Positions 1-11,132 of a stretch of 42,619 nucleotides of DNA are shown here, piece by piece. The stretch's first letter is position 1, and each line of letters starts with the position of its first letter. The DNA comes from Caryophanales bacterium. Its GTDB lineage: Bacteria; Bacillota; Bacilli; Bacillales; Bacillaceae_J. Both the position numbers and the translations under genes were made by a program. The notes under the pieces were generated by a model. The model had not been told where the DNA came from and made no database searches. It worked only from the letters and a program-made list of their open reading frames with translations. The DNA lies in NCBI GenBank assembly GCA_012840465.1, contig DULJ01000047.1, positions 1 through 42,619 of the forward strand. The letters run 5' to 3'.

Positions 1-113
1 GCTCATCTCCCTACGATAAGTCAACATCGATTCACTTTGTTCATCGTGTTTCCTTTATCTCAGTCGATGCGCTCCAGTTTATACGTCGCTGAACGGGCGC
101 GCTTCCGCTTTTC
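1..113 (+). repeat. Dispersed repeat family A, copy 1 (cut by window edge)
   Basis: This is the right-hand part of the element found complete at 12532-12678 and 12681-12826. It shares the block around CTCCCTACGATAAGTC, then TTTATCTCAGTCGATG, CTCCAGTTTATACGTCGCT and the end GCGCTTCCGCTTTTC. The left end lies outside the window. The element ends 3 bases before the fxsA stop codon on the minus strand. It has no coding potential; it looks like a palindromic, MITE-like intergenic repeat. Confidence 0.8.
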
Positions 114-116
114 GAT

Positions 117-506
117 TTATCTTCTAATAATATAAAATTGACCGTTTCGCAGCTTATTCTCAAGCCATTTTTTTATGCTGTTTTTAAAAAATACACGTGT
201 TGGCGGCAACAATAGGACAATCCCAAAAAGATCTGTTATAAATCCTGGAGTTAGTAGTAATAAACCCCCGAAGAGAATGCAAATGCCGTCCAGGATTGAT
301 TCTCCTGGCAATTGTCCATAGGACATTTGGGTTTGGGCATCACGGAACGCTTTTAACCCTTGGGTTTTAGCGAGCCAAGCGCCAATAAAGCTGGTGGCTA
401 CCATGAGAACGATAGTCGGGAGGAAGCCGATTGTATTGCCCGAAAGAACTAACACACTGATTTCAAGTGCCGGAACTAAAATTAATAATACGATTAATAG
501 ACGCAA
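117..506 (-). CDS. fxsA: FxsA family membrane protein
   Basis: A 129-residue integral membrane protein of the FxsA family (YtzA in B. subtilis). The E. coli member is known for suppressing F-exclusion of phage T7; its cellular role in bacilli is unclear. Hydrophobic segments lie at about residues 2-20, 25-45 and 70-100, the last with the family-typical stretch LLLTPGFITD. The C-terminus is basic (KKWLENKLRNGQ) and probably cytoplasmic. The start is TTG, preceded by AAAGGGG with about 8 bases spacing, and the start fits the family N-terminus. It lies downstream of pyk in the same direction, separated by a probable terminator, so it may have its own promoter or depend on readthrough. A family A repeat abuts its 3' end. 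Confidence 0.85.
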   Translation of the reverse strand: MRLLIVLLILVPALEISVLVLSGNTIGFLPTIVLMVATSFIGAWLAKTQGLKAFRDAQTQMSYGQLPGESILDGICILFGGLLLLTPGFITDLFGIVLLLPPTRVFFKNSIKKWLENKLRNGQFYIIRR

Positions 507-532
507 AATTGTCTAACCCCTTTGAATCAAAT

Positions 533-573
533 TAAAAAAAATTAAAAAAAGAGAAGGATTGTCCCCCCTCTCT
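533..573 (-). terminator. Rho-independent terminator after pyk
   Basis: Read on the minus strand, GAGAGGG pairs with CCTTCTC (one G-U pair) around an 8-base loop, and a long T-rich run follows at once. It lies 41 bases beyond the pyk stop. The G-U pair makes the hairpin stronger on the minus strand, which matches the gene direction. Confidence 0.65.
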
Positions 574-613
574 CTATCTTACACAATATTATTAGGAAAA
601 GTACACTTAGAAC

Positions 614-2368
614 TTAGATGACGCTGGCTAGCCCATTGTAGACGTCACCGCGGGCTGCATCTACTGTAATTACCTGCCCATCTTTAAATAATGTTGTCGC
701 ATTCGGTATGCCAACAATAACCGGTATGCCGAGGCTAAGTCCGATCACGGCAGCATGGCTTGTTAATCCGCCTTCTTCTGTAATAATAGCGGCTGCGTTT
801 TCTAAAAACGGCATCATATCGCGATCAGTGCCTATGGTTACAACAATGGCTCCATCCTTCATTCTACTTTCGGCTTCTTGGACATTGTTGATAATGATGA
901 CTTCACCTGTTGCCGTTTTGCGACCGATTCCTTGTCCTTTTGCAATGACATCTCCAATAATATGAACCTTCATTAAATTAGTAGTACCGGGTGTTCCGAC
1001 TGGTACACCTGCGGTTAAAACTACTAAGTCACCGTGGGAAACGAGTCCTGTCTCCAAAGCTTCTTGAACAGCCGTGTCAAGCATTTCATCTGTTGTTTCT
1101 GCAGTCTCACCCACTTTGGTGAAAACACCCCAAACTAGCGCAAGCTTTCTTGAAATGGCATCATTTGGTGTAACTGCAATGATCGGTGCTTTTGGACGAT
1201 ATTTAGAAATACTCTGAGCAGTCGATCCGCTTTCTGTTGGTGTAATGATCGCCGTTACATTTAAGTTTAATGCAGTGTGCGCTACAGACTGGCTAATAGC
1301 ATCCGTTATCGTTACTTCACTTTCTTTTCTTCTAACTGTCAGCAATTCCTGATAAGATAAAGCCGTTTCCGCTTTCGATGCAATGCGATCCATCGTCTGA
1401 ACAGCCTCTTTAGGATAGGAGCCTGCGGCCGTTTCACCGGAAAGCATAATCGCATCTGTTCCGTCAAAAATGGCATTTGCAACATCACTTGCTTCGGCCC
1501 TTGTCGGCCTTGGATTTCTTTGCATTGAATCAAGCATTTGTGTCGCCGTAATAACCGGTTTTCCGGCTGTATTACATTTTTTGATTAGCATTTTTTGGAC
1601 GAGCGGCACTTCTTCCGCCGGGATTTCAACACCTAAATCTCCACGGGCAACCATTAATCCATCGGAAACCTCAAGGATTTCATTAATATTGTCGACGCCT
1701 TGTTGGTTTTCGATTTTTGGAATGATTCGGATTGATGCTCCATTATTCTTTTCCAGTAGTTCACGGATTGCAAGTACATCCTGTGCCTTTCTTACAAATG
1801 AAGCGGCAATAAAATCAACCTGTTGTTCGATCCCAAACAAAATATCTTGAGCATCTTTTTCAGTCATAGCCGGAAGATTTATTACTACATTTGGGACATT
1901 GACACCCTTTTTATTTTTTAACACACCACTATTTATTATTTTTGTCCGGATTTCTTCGTTCTGCTTATCCAGCACTTCTAATTCAATTAATCCATCGTCA
2001 AGTAAAATTTTCGAGCCTTTATCAACATCGTGAATCAAACCCGGATATGTAATTGAAAACTTGTCTGCATTTCCTGTAACCTCTGTCATCGAGATTACTA
2101 TTTCATGCCCCGCTTGAAGATGGATCTCACCGTTTTCCATATTATGTGTACGAATTTCGGGTCCTTTTGTATCCAAAAGAATTGCCACTGTTTTTCCTAA
2201 TGTATTGGCTGCTTCTCTGATACTACGAATTCGCTCTCCGTGCTCTTGATAATTTCCATGCGAAAAATTTAATCGCGCAACGTTCATTCCAGCCTGCATT
2301 AAATCCATTAAAGTTTCTATTGATTCACTAGCGGGACCTATAGTACATACTATTTTTGTTTTTCTCAT
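614..2368 (-). CDS. pyk: Pyruvate kinase
   Basis: Catalyses phosphoenolpyruvate + ADP to pyruvate + ATP, the last step of glycolysis, in the cytoplasm. The 584 residues show the TIM-barrel active-site elements: R32 with N34 and S36 (ARLNFSHG), the catalytic K218-E220 pair (IIPKIEN), the metal-binding D244 ([10 protein letters not shown]) and the SGETAAG loop. After the usual C-terminal allosteric domain, about 110 extra residues carry a PEP-utiliser-like mobile domain with TSHAA at 536-540. This extension is characteristic of Bacillus and Geobacillus pyruvate kinases and explains the length against about 470 in E. coli. The ATG start has AGGAGG about 12 bases upstream. It begins 16 bases after pfkA, so the two are almost certainly one operon; a terminator follows. 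Confidence 0.97.
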   Translation of the reverse strand: MRKTKIVCTIGPASESIETLMDLMQAGMNVARLNFSHGNYQEHGERIRSIREAANTLGKTVAILLDTKGPEIRTHNMENGEIHLQAGHEIVISMTEVTGNADKFSITYPGLIHDVDKGSKILLDDGLIELEVLDKQNEEIRTKIINSGVLKNKKGVNVPNVVINLPAMTEKDAQDILFGIEQQVDFIAASFVRKAQDVLAIRELLEKNNGASIRIIPKIENQQGVDNINEILEVSDGLMVARGDLGVEIPAEEVPLVQKMLIKKCNTAGKPVITATQMLDSMQRNPRPTRAEASDVANAIFDGTDAIMLSGETAAGSYPKEAVQTMDRIASKAETALSYQELLTVRRKESEVTITDAISQSVAHTALNLNVTAIITPTESGSTAQSISKYRPKAPIIAVTPNDAISRKLALVWGVFTKVGETAETTDEMLDTAVQEALETGLVSHGDLVVLTAGVPVGTPGTTNLMKVHIIGDVIAKGQGIGRKTATGEVIIINNVQEAESRMKDGAIVVTIGTDRDMMPFLENAAAIITEEGGLTSHAAVIGLSLGIPVIVGIPNATTLFKDGQVITVDAARGDVYNGLASVI

Positions 2369-2384
2369 TTATTTTTAATGCCTC

Positions 2385-3356
<972 letters not shown>

Positions 3357-3419
3357 TTATTCTTTCTTATCATTCCATTTGTGAACTAATTTTAATTCCA
3401 GTCTAAACTAAATTATATA

Positions 3420-3453
3420 GGAAAACGTGCTTCCAGAACATTGAAAGCACGTT
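3420..3453 (-). terminator. Possible terminator after accA
   Basis: A perfect 9-bp inverted repeat (AACGTGCTT / AAGCACGTT) with a 12-base loop lies 33 bases past the accA stop. Only a short T run follows on the minus strand, so termination may be partial. Confidence 0.5.
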
Positions 3454-3485
3454 AACTTTATTCAGAAGTCTCTTACTTCCATAAT

Positions 3486-4463
3486 TTAATTTACCCCAAT
3501 ATATTCATCACTGAAAGAGATTTTACCAATATTCTTATATTTTAGGTACCTATTTTGGACAAGCGCTTCTTCATCAAGGGCTATAAGTTCAGTCAATGAT
3601 TTCTCTATTACTTTATCAATTTCTTTAGCTTGCTTCACAACATCGCGATGGGCTCCACCCTTAATCTCTGGAATAATTTCATCAATTACTCCAAGTTCTT
3701 TTAAATCCGGAGCTGTAATTCGCATTGATTCTGCAGCTTTTTTCGCTTGACCTGCATCTCTCCATAGAATAGAGGCTGCACCTTCTGGTGAAATAACGGA
3801 GTACGTTGAATTTTCGAGCATATGGATATGATTCCCTACGCCAATTCCAAGAGCACCGCCACTGCCTCCTTCACCAATGACAATGCTGATCACCGGTACA
3901 GTTAAGCCAGCCATTTCAAATAAGTTTTTGGCAATAGCCTCACTTTGACCTCTTTCCTCAGCAGCCTTCCCTGGATAAGCACCTTTCGTGTCAATGAACG
4001 TTATGATAGGACGATTAAATTTCTCAGCCTGCTTCATTAAACGGAGGGCCTTGCGGTAGCCTTCCGGGTGAGGCATGCCAAAATTACGGCGAATGTTTTC
4101 CTTCGTATCTTTTCCACGTTGATGACCAATTACCGTAACAGGAATTCCGTGATACTTCGCAATGCCGCCTACGATTGCCTCATCATCGCCATAATATCGG
4201 TCCCCATGCAATTCTATAAAATCAGAAAAAAGGTGTCCAATATAGTCAAGAGATGAAGGTCTATTCGGGTGGCGGGCAATTTGCACCCGATCCCAAGGCT
4301 TGAGATTGCCATAGACATCATTTTCTAGCTTTTCCAATCTTGTTTCTAATTTTACTATTTCATCTGAAAGGTCAATTTCCTTTTCTTCAGTAAATTTTTT
4401 TAGCTCCGCTATTTTTTTTCGTAATTCTATAATCGGACGTTCAAATTCCATTTCTCCTGCCAA
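3486..4463 (-). CDS. accA: Acetyl-CoA carboxylase, carboxyltransferase subunit alpha
   Basis: With AccD this forms the carboxyltransferase that moves CO2 from carboxybiotin on BCCP to acetyl-CoA, giving malonyl-CoA for fatty-acid synthesis. The 325 residues have the helical N-terminus ([18 protein letters not shown]), the conserved [19 protein letters not shown] block and the oxyanion-hole glycine-rich stretch [10 protein letters not shown] of the crotonase-like fold. The TTG start with AGGAGG upstream gives the same N-terminal length as B. subtilis AccA; the ATG four codons on is the alternative. It follows accD by 17 bases, so the two subunits are made from one message, as is usual in bacilli. 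Confidence 0.96.
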   Translation of the reverse strand: MAGEMEFERPIIELRKKIAELKKFTEEKEIDLSDEIVKLETRLEKLENDVYGNLKPWDRVQIARHPNRPSSLDYIGHLFSDFIELHGDRYYGDDEAIVGGIAKYHGIPVTVIGHQRGKDTKENIRRNFGMPHPEGYRKALRLMKQAEKFNRPIITFIDTKGAYPGKAAEERGQSEAIAKNLFEMAGLTVPVISIVIGEGGSGGALGIGVGNHIHMLENSTYSVISPEGAASILWRDAGQAKKAAESMRITAPDLKELGVIDEIIPEIKGGAHRDVVKQAKEIDKVIEKSLTELIALDEEALVQNRYLKYKNIGKISFSDEYIGVN

Positions 4464-4480
4464 TGAAAGAACACCTCCTC

Positions 4481-5341
4481 CTAATTATTTTGACCGATAT
4501 GATGAATATCGAGAACAGTGGTTACTATTTCTTTTAATTCGTTTCTTTTTACAATTTTATCTAATTGACCGTGCTTTAATAGAAACTCGGCTGTTTGGAA
4601 GTCTTCTGGTAATTCCTCACGAATGGTCTGCTCAATTATCCTTCTGCCGGCAAAACCAATTAATGCACCAGGTTCTGCAAAATTATAGTCTCCTAAGGAC
4701 GCAAAACTTGCTGATACCCCTCCAGTAGTCGGGTTTGTCATCACGGATATGATTAATCCGCCACTATTGCTTAATGCTTTTAGAGCTGAACTTGTTTTAG
4801 CCATTTGCATTAGACTAAGAACACCTTCCTGCATTCTCGCACCACCAGATGCGGTGAAGATTATGAACGGAATGTTACGTTCGATTGCTCTTTCAATCGC
4901 ACGCGTAATCTTTTCACCGACAACAGAACCCATACTACCCATTCGAAATCCTGACTCCATGACTGCAATAACCGTATCAAAGCCATTTATCTTACCTTCA
5001 CCAGTAACGATCGCTTCATTTAATCCAGTTTTTTCACGATCCTTTTCCAATTTTTCAAGATAATCCGGAAAATCCAATGGATTTTCCGATATCATTTCTT
5101 GATCAAATTCGATGAAAGTCCCCTCATCAATCAGGCTTTCAATACGGTCACGTGAATCCATTTTAAAATGATGACCACAACCCGGACACACATTCAAATT
5201 TTTCTTTAACTCTTTTGAGTACATTATTTTCTTACAATCTGGACATTTCGTCATTAAGCCTTCTGGTACATCCTGTTTAGCCTGTTCAGAAGGGAGTGAG
5301 GCATATCTCTTTTTCTTTTTCCCAAATAAATCCTTAAGCAA
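4481..5341 (-). CDS. accD: Acetyl-CoA carboxylase, carboxyltransferase subunit beta
   Basis: Beta subunit of the carboxyltransferase, partner of AccA encoded just downstream. The 286 residues begin with a basic stretch (FGKKKKR), then a four-cysteine zinc ribbon at C33, C36, C52 and C55 (CPDC and CPGC), which in the E. coli enzyme contributes to mRNA and DNA binding. The crotonase-like domain follows, with [15 protein letters not shown] and [18 protein letters not shown] forming the acetyl-CoA and biotin pockets. The TTG start has AGGAGG 8 bases upstream. The gap to the malic enzyme gene upstream is about 72 bases with no clear terminator, so the three genes may share a transcript. Confidence 0.96.
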   Translation of the reverse strand: MLKDLFGKKKKRYASLPSEQAKQDVPEGLMTKCPDCKKIMYSKELKKNLNVCPGCGHHFKMDSRDRIESLIDEGTFIEFDQEMISENPLDFPDYLEKLEKDREKTGLNEAIVTGEGKINGFDTVIAVMESGFRMGSMGSVVGEKITRAIERAIERNIPFIIFTASGGARMQEGVLSLMQMAKTSSALKALSNSGGLIISVMTNPTTGGVSASFASLGDYNFAEPGALIGFAGRRIIEQTIREELPEDFQTAEFLLKHGQLDKIVKRNELKEIVTTVLDIHHIGQNN

Positions 5342-5413
5342 CCAAAAAACCTCCTAACCCAGCCGCCACCTACAAAATACATACAATCATCAAAGCACTT
5401 TGACTTGATAAAG

Positions 5414-6652
5414 TTAGTTATCTTCTATTACAGCTAGCCTTCTTGTTTTTTCTCTTATTTCCTCTGGATCCACGATTTTCCTTGCTACACCCGTTTCAAT
5501 TGCAGCTTTTGCAACAGCAGCAGCCACTTCTGGAGCGACTCTTGTATCAAAAGGTGCTGGAATTACGTAATCGGAAGAAAGCTCTTCATCTGAAACTAAT
5601 CCAGCAATGGCATTAACAGCAGCAACTTTCATTTCCTCGTTAATGTTAGTAGCATGTGTATCTAAAGCTCCTCTAAAAATACCTGGGAATGCTAAGACGT
5701 TATTAACCTGGTTAGGAAAGTCGGAGCGTCCTGTTCCGACAACCTTAGCTCCACATTCTCTAGCTAACGACGGCATAATTTCAGGATTTGGATTTGCCAT
5801 TGCAAAAATTATTGAATCCTTATTCATTGATTTTACCATATCTGGTGTCAAAGCACCTTCAACAGATACTCCAATAAATACGTCAGCGCCTTTAATAACA
5901 TCTGCTAAAGTACCTTCTACTTTTTCAAGGTTGGTCATTTTAGCAACTTGTTCTTTGATTTCGTTCATGCCATATGGGCGACCTTCAAAAATAGCACCTT
6001 TTGTATCACACATAATAGCATTTCGAACTCCAAAATGATAGAGAAGTTTAACAATAGCGATCCCCGCTGCCCCTGCACCATTCATTACAACTTTAATATC
6101 AGAAATAGATTTTCCGACTAATTTCAAAGCATTTACAAGTCCGGCAACTGTTACGATCGCTGTTCCATGTTGATCATCGTGGAAGACCGGGATATTCGCT
6201 TCTTTTTTAAGTCTCTCTTCAATAATAAAGCAATGTGGTGCAGAAATGTCTTCTAAGTTTACACCGCCAAATGTAGGCTCTAATAGCTTAACTGTTTCAA
6301 CAATTTTATCAACATCAGTCGTATTTAGGCAAATCGGAAATGCATCTACTCCTGCAAAGCTTTTAAATAATACTGCCTTCCCTTCCATAACTGGCATAGC
6401 CGCTTCGGGACCGATATTACCTAAACCTAATACAGCAGTACCATCAGATACAATTGCTACCATATTCCCCTTCATTGTATATTCATAAACTTTACTTTTA
6501 TCTTCATAGATATCTTTACACGGCTCAGCAACACCCGGTGAATAAGCTAAACTTAAATCATGTGCATTCTTAACTTGAACCTTTGATTTTATCTCTAATT
6601 TCCCTTGATTGACTTGATGAATATGTAGTGCTTCCTCCCGTGTAACGGACAT
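5414..6652 (-). CDS. ytsJ: NAD(P)-dependent malic enzyme
   Basis: Oxidative decarboxylation of malate to pyruvate and CO2; the close B. subtilis homologue YtsJ is the main, NADP-preferring malic enzyme for growth on malate. The 412 residues show the N-terminal malic domain with AYSPGVAEPC (catalytic tyrosine), the lysine region EGKAVLFKSFAGVDAFP, HDDQHGTA, and a Rossmann domain with NGAGAAGIAI. ATG at 6658 lies only 3 bases after AGGAG, whereas the ATG two codons later has normal spacing and fits the family N-terminus, so 6652 was chosen. A good sigma-A promoter lies about 85 bases upstream. Its position before accDA links pyruvate/NADPH supply to fatty-acid synthesis; this last point is inference. 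Confidence 0.95.
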   Translation of the reverse strand: MSVTREEALHIHQVNQGKLEIKSKVQVKNAHDLSLAYSPGVAEPCKDIYEDKSKVYEYTMKGNMVAIVSDGTAVLGLGNIGPEAAMPVMEGKAVLFKSFAGVDAFPICLNTTDVDKIVETVKLLEPTFGGVNLEDISAPHCFIIEERLKKEANIPVFHDDQHGTAIVTVAGLVNALKLVGKSISDIKVVMNGAGAAGIAIVKLLYHFGVRNAIMCDTKGAIFEGRPYGMNEIKEQVAKMTNLEKVEGTLADVIKGADVFIGVSVEGALTPDMVKSMNKDSIIFAMANPNPEIMPSLARECGAKVVGTGRSDFPNQVNNVLAFPGIFRGALDTHATNINEEMKVAAVNAIAGLVSDEELSSDYVIPAPFDTRVAPEVAAAVAKAAIETGVARKIVDPEEIREKTRRLAVIEDN

Positions 6653-6735
6653 TCCCATTCACTCCTTTTGAAATTAACAAGCTTTGAATGATATAATTTA
6701 AGACCTAGTCTTATAAATTAATACTAAACTCCTTT

Positions 6736-6763
6736 ATTATATCAAAAGTGAATATCCTGTAAA
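6736..6763 (-). promoter_or_regulatory. Sigma-A promoter for ytsJ (perhaps ytsJ-accDA)
   Basis: On the minus strand, TTTACA, a 16-base spacer and TATAAT, with TG two bases before the -10 box. It sits between the dnaE stop and the ytsJ start and points at ytsJ. Confidence 0.65.
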
Positions 6764-6801
6764 GATACTTCATTTTTATGCCTCTGTTTTTATTCCAACA
6801 A

Positions 6802-9800
6802 TTACTTTCTTATTACAACATTTTTCGCACCTAGTACCAATTTTAGCTTTTTTAAACATTCTTCAGATAATTTTGCGGACCATTCTTTCGGGAGCAAGAC
6901 AGTCTTCTGTTCATCGGCATAATGGATATATACTTCTGTTGTTCCGGGAAATTGTTTTAAGATATTTTTAATTTGATGCAATTTTCCTGATTGCTGTTGT
7001 GATTTGTCAACTTTTAAGTATAATTTATCAAAAGCATTCACTTTTAAATCTTTAATTGATGTAGCCTCATTGATAATTAATTGCAATTTCCCTTCTCTTT
7101 CCTCTATTTTCCCCTGAATAAACAAAATTTCTCCTTTTTTCAACAACTTATTCAGTTTTTTAAATGTTAACGGGAATACTACTGCATCAAGTTCACCTGT
7201 ATCGTCACTTAATGTCAGGAACGCCATTTGGTCTCCCTTTTTTGTTTTTATTGTCCTTTGATCTACGATTAGTGCTCCCATATGGACTGGGGTTCTTCCG
7301 GCGCCTACTTCCGTTTGTAAATTGGTAACCTTGATGGCCTTTGTTTTCATTAACAGGTCATTATATGGTTCAATCGGATGGTTTGACAAATAAAACCCAA
7401 GAACTTCTTTTTCAAGCTGTAATTTGTCTTGTGTCGACAGCGGCTCAATCTTTACATATTGCGGCTTGGGTACGATATCATCTGAAAGGAAAAAGCCGCT
7501 ATCATCCTCATTCACCAATTCGGCATAGTCAATAGCTGCATCAAGACTGGCTAGTAATATTGCCCTGTCTTTTCCAAATTCGTCAAAGCTTCCGGAAAGA
7601 ATCAATGATTCCACTACCCTGCGATTGATGATTCTTAATGATACCCTTGCGCAAAAGTCAAACAGGTCTTTATAAACTCCTTTTTTCTCACGATGATAAA
7701 GAAGTTCCTTTAGCGCTGTGATTCCAACATTTTTGATTGGCACCAAACTAAATCTTATTTTCCCATCTTCGACCTGAAAATTATAACTGCTTCGATTGAT
7801 TGAAGGAGGAAGAATAATAATTTGTTTTTGTTTCGCCTCTCCGATGTATTGGGCGATTTTATTTTCATTTTGGGCAACGCTTGAGAGCAGTGCTGCCGTA
7901 AAATAAAGCGGGAAATTCGCTTTTAAATAGGCAAGCCAGTACGCAATCACACTATAGGCCACAGCGTGGCTCCTATTAAAACCATAGTTTGCGAAACGAA
8001 CAATTAAATCATAAACTTGTTCAGCTGTTCCTTCATCATATCCTTTTTGAAGACAGCCGTTAACGAAATGCCCTCTTTCTTTCTCCAAAATTTCTCGTTT
8101 CTTTTTGCTGACAGCCCTTCTTAACAGATCCGCTTCCCCTAAAGTAAAGCCAGCCATTTTCGATGCAATTTGCATGATTTGTTCTTGATACACGATCACA
8201 CCATAGGTTGGTTCTAATATTTCTTTTAAATCCCCATGTGGAAAAGTGATTTTTTTGCGACCATGTTTTCGTTCGATAAAGATTGGGATATTTTCCATCG
8301 GACCCGGACGGTACAACGCATTAACAGCAACAATATCCTCTAGATTTGTCGGCTTCAAACGTCGTAGCACCTTCCTCATACCCGCAGATTCCAGCTGGAA
8401 TACCCCCGTCGTATCTCCCTCTCCAAGCAATGTGAATGTTTTTTCATCATCTAAAGGAATATCGTGAAGATTGACGGTTTGTCCCATTTCTTTCTTAATC
8501 AACCGTTGGATGTCCTCGATTAAGGAAAGGTTTCGAAGCCCTAGAAAATCCATCTTTAATAACCCCAGCTCTTCAAGAATATCCATCGGATATTGAGTCA
8601 GCATGACGCCCCCATGTCCTTCCAGCAATGGGACTGAATCTGAGAGCGGTGTGTCACTAATAACTACACCAGCTGCATGTGTTGATGTATGTCTTGGCAA
8701 CCCTTCAATTTTCAAGGCAATTGTAAACACTTTACGGGCCTCGTTATTTTCTTTCAGTTCTTTCTGTAACAGGGTAGATTCATTGAATGCTGTTTCTAAT
8801 GAAATTCCCGGGCGCGATGGAATGATCTTTGCCAAGCGGTCAATCTCAGTTAATGCTACCCCAAGAACACGGCCAACATCCCGAATCGACGCCTTAGCCG
8901 CTAAGGTACCAAACGTTACGATCTGGGCGACATGCTCTTTTCCATATTTGTTAGAGACGTATTGAATCATTTCATCACGGCGGTGGTCCGGGAAGTCGAT
9001 ATCAATATCCGGCATAGAAATTCGCTCTGGGTTTAAGAAACGCTCAAACAGCAAATTATATTTAAGTGGGTCAATATTCGTAATCCCTAGAACATAGGCA
9101 ACCAATGAACCGGCAGCAGACCCCCTGCCAGGCCCGGTTAGAATTTTATGCTTATGGGCGTAACTCATAAAATCCCATACTATTAAAAAATAATCACTGA
9201 AATGCATCTTTTGAATCACTGCCAATTCATACTCCAACCGTTCATGAGCGTCGTTTGGCAGGTTGGACTTATACCGTTTTTCTAAGCCTCTTTTACATAG
9301 ACCCTTTAAATACTGATCTGCAGAAATCCCCTGAGGCAATGGGAATTTTGGTAAACGCATGTTCCCAAGGTCGATTACTACATTACATTGATTTGCAATT
9401 TTCACTGTGTTTAAAATAGCTTCAGGCAGATGCTGAAACTCCTTAACCATCGTTTCTTCATCTTTTAAAAAGTATTGTTTTCCTTCAAAATTTCTATCTG
9501 TTTCACTCAATTTTGTACCATTTTTAATGCATTGCAAACATTCATGAATGATGGCATCTTCTTTTTGTAAATAATGGATCGGGTTCGTAATAACAGATTG
9601 AATGCTTTTTTCCTGACAAAATTGAAGGACTACACTATTCAGCAATTGCTCATGCTTGGAGAAACCAGGTTCAATTGCCATATAGAAATTATGCCTAAAT
9701 AATCCAGTATATTTTTCAAGCAGCGCATGAACCGTGTCAAAGTCTTCATGAAGCAGCTGTTGGTTGATTTCTCCTAAGGAAGGTGAAATCGCAATTAAAT

Positions 9801-10140
9801 CTTTAGAATATGAGCTTAAGGTGGTCAATGGAACTCCATTTTTATATTCTGTTTGCACAAGTGTTGAAAGCTTAAGCAAATGGCGGTAGCCTATATTCGT
9901 TTGCGCCAAGAGAATCAGTGGATAACTGTTTTCGACCAATAGTGATAAACCAATAATCGGTTTTATATTATATTTCCTGCAAGCTTTGTAAAAAGTCACA
10001 GCCCCATACATTACATTATCGTCGGTAATGGCCAAAGCTGTGTGTCCTTGCATTGCAGCAGCCTTCACTAGATCCTCTATATGTAACGTACTATTTAGTA
10101 AACTATAGGAACTATGTACATGAAGATGTACGAATTTCAA
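6802..10140 (-). CDS. dnaE: DNA polymerase III subunit alpha (DnaE type)
   Basis: Replicative polymerase of the DnaE class; in Firmicutes it extends RNA primers before handing over to PolC. The 1112 residues begin with a PHP domain (FVHLHVHSSYS). The polymerase core carries GPGRGSAAGSLVAYVLG and the catalytic aspartates in PDIDIDFPD near residues 374-382. Helix-hairpin-helix elements and an OB fold near 950-1030 (FLTLSDDTGELDAVVFP) follow. An ATG 23 codons upstream would add a tail unlike the family; TTG at 10140, with AAAGGTG 8 bases before it, gives the expected start just before KFVHLH. No 3'-5' exonuclease domain is present, as expected for this class. It is divergent from ytrH. Confidence 0.96.
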   Translation of the reverse strand: MKFVHLHVHSSYSLLNSTLHIEDLVKAAAMQGHTALAITDDNVMYGAVTFYKACRKYNIKPIIGLSLLVENSYPLILLAQTNIGYRHLLKLSTLVQTEYKNGVPLTTLSSYSKDLIAISPSLGEINQQLLHEDFDTVHALLEKYTGLFRHNFYMAIEPGFSKHEQLLNSVVLQFCQEKSIQSVITNPIHYLQKEDAIIHECLQCIKNGTKLSETDRNFEGKQYFLKDEETMVKEFQHLPEAILNTVKIANQCNVVIDLGNMRLPKFPLPQGISADQYLKGLCKRGLEKRYKSNLPNDAHERLEYELAVIQKMHFSDYFLIVWDFMSYAHKHKILTGPGRGSAAGSLVAYVLGITNIDPLKYNLLFERFLNPERISMPDIDIDFPDHRRDEMIQYVSNKYGKEHVAQIVTFGTLAAKASIRDVGRVLGVALTEIDRLAKIIPSRPGISLETAFNESTLLQKELKENNEARKVFTIALKIEGLPRHTSTHAAGVVISDTPLSDSVPLLEGHGGVMLTQYPMDILEELGLLKMDFLGLRNLSLIEDIQRLIKKEMGQTVNLHDIPLDDEKTFTLLGEGDTTGVFQLESAGMRKVLRRLKPTNLEDIVAVNALYRPGPMENIPIFIERKHGRKKITFPHGDLKEILEPTYGVIVYQEQIMQIASKMAGFTLGEADLLRRAVSKKKREILEKERGHFVNGCLQKGYDEGTAEQVYDLIVRFANYGFNRSHAVAYSVIAYWLAYLKANFPLYFTAALLSSVAQNENKIAQYIGEAKQKQIIILPPSINRSSYNFQVEDGKIRFSLVPIKNVGITALKELLYHREKKGVYKDLFDFCARVSLRIINRRVVESLILSGSFDEFGKDRAILLASLDAAIDYAELVNEDDSGFFLSDDIVPKPQYVKIEPLSTQDKLQLEKEVLGFYLSNHPIEPYNDLLMKTKAIKVTNLQTEVGAGRTPVHMGALIVDQRTIKTKKGDQMAFLTLSDDTGELDAVVFPLTFKKLNKLLKKGEILFIQGKIEEREGKLQLIINEATSIKDLKVNAFDKLYLKVDKSQQQSGKLHQIKNILKQFPGTTEVYIHYADEQKTVLLPKEWSAKLSEECLKKLKLVLGAKNVVIRK

Positions 10141-10184
10141 TTTCCTCACACCTTTAAAATAATAAATGGCCTTAATATAAAACA

Positions 10185-10214
10185 AACATACTAGTCCGCT
10201 TTTGTCCATATGTA
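10185..10214 (+). promoter_or_regulatory. Possible sigma-E promoter of ytrH-ytrI
   Basis: ACATAC followed after about 15 bases by CATATGTA, close to the sigma-E -10 consensus CATACANT, about 40 bases before ytrH. The B. subtilis homologues are mother-cell, sigma-E dependent. The match is loose. Confidence 0.25.
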
Positions 10215-10252
10215 TATACTATTAGATTTAGTTTTTACGGGGAGTTGGCAAT

Positions 10253-10591
10253 ATGGAAGAAGAGCGTTTTATGGCAACGATGATCAATTGTTATTTTATA
10301 GCTCTAGGCGTATTGTTGGGAGGCTCATTAATCGGTGGGATCGCCGCCTTCCTTATTGGTGAGCCGCCTTTAACGATGATCGGCAGAATCGCAAAAAGCC
10401 TGAAGATTTGGGCGATTGTTGCTGCCATCGGTGGGACATTTGATGCGATTACAAATTTCCAGCGCGGATTATTTGATGGTGTCCCAATCGATATTTTTAA
10501 ACAAGTACTATTAATTGTTGCCGCTATGGGCGGTACGCAAACAGCCGCAAAAATAATTAGCTGGCTCATTCAAGAGAATGTTGCCCCATGA
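10253..10591 (+). CDS. ytrH: Sporulation membrane protein YtrH
   Basis: A 112-residue membrane protein of the YtrH sporulation family, needed for efficient sporulation in B. subtilis and made in the mother cell; its biochemical role is not known. Hydrophobic segments at about 12-35, 48-62 and 85-105 flank conserved glycine-rich sequences (LGVLLGGSLIGGIAAF, AAIGGTFDAITNF, AAMGGTQTAAKIISW). The ATG has GGGGAG 8 bases upstream. The stop overlaps the next gene by four bases (ATGA), so ytrI is translationally coupled. Divergent from dnaE. Confidence 0.88.
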   Translation: MEEERFMATMINCYFIALGVLLGGSLIGGIAAFLIGEPPLTMIGRIAKSLKIWAIVAAIGGTFDAITNFQRGLFDGVPIDIFKQVLLIVAAMGGTQTAAKIISWLIQENVAP

Positions 10592-11091
10592 GAATTCCGC
10601 CTTTCTACCAACTCAGGTCTTGGCAACGCTTCTTGGCGGGTGTTGCGGTTGGAACCTTTTTGGGTTGGCTCGTCTTCCTTTATATGTATGGTCATGTGCA
10701 CGACAAACAGATTAATTTATTAATGGAGCAGAAAGCGAAAATACAGGATTTAGAAGAACAAAAAGCAATTTGGCAAAAGGACTATGAAAAATTTAATGAA
10801 GAGACGAAAAAGAAATTGATCATCGAAGACATCAAGATTCATTTTACGAATGAAAAAAAATTAATGTTAAACGAGTTTACAAAATTCAATTTAAGAGAAG
10901 CGATTAAGAGGGATATCAATTCCTTAATAAAATTGGATGTGGAAACGGTATCCAAAAACAACCAATTAATCATCAAAACAATTGAAAACAAAGTCATCAC
11001 AATTGAAGGACAAAAATATCAAATGAAAGTAGAACAGCTTCACTTATTTACAAGACTGGATCTTTACTTGAAAGTTGAATTATTAAATTAG
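10588..11091 (+). CDS. ytrI: Sporulation membrane protein YtrI
   Basis: A 167-residue protein with one N-terminal membrane segment at about residues 15-33 (FLAGVAVGTFLGWLVFLYMYG), a charged coiled-coil stretch at about 38-80 and an alpha/beta C-terminal domain presumably outside the membrane. YtrI family members are sigma-E dependent sporulation proteins of unknown mechanism. It overlaps ytrH by four bases and ends just before a strong hairpin, so ytrH-ytrI is a two-gene operon. Base composition is more A-rich than its neighbours, as expected for a lysine-rich coiled coil. Confidence 0.85.
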   Translation: MRIPPFYQLRSWQRFLAGVAVGTFLGWLVFLYMYGHVHDKQINLLMEQKAKIQDLEEQKAIWQKDYEKFNEETKKKLIIEDIKIHFTNEKKLMLNEFTKFNLREAIKRDINSLIKLDVETVSKNNQLIIKTIENKVITIEGQKYQMKVEQLHLFTRLDLYLKVELLN

Positions 11092-11092
11092 A

Positions 11093-11132
11093 GGAAGCAA
11101 AGGAAAATCCTTCGCTTCCATTATTGTTTTTT
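11093..11132 (+). terminator. Terminator of ytrHI, overlapping the nrnA 3' end
   Basis: GGAAGC / GCTTCC with inner AAGGA / TCCTT pairing, starting 2 bases after the ytrI stop, then a T-rich run on the plus strand. The T run is part of the last codons of the convergent nrnA gene. Confidence 0.7.

Noticed and set aside
1470-1850. Plus-strand open frame of 126 codons inside pyk
   Set aside because: It is antisense to a clearly conserved pyruvate kinase, has no ribosome site and no recognisable sequence. Similar antisense frames in ytsJ, dnaE, ald, argG and sppA were rejected for the same reason.
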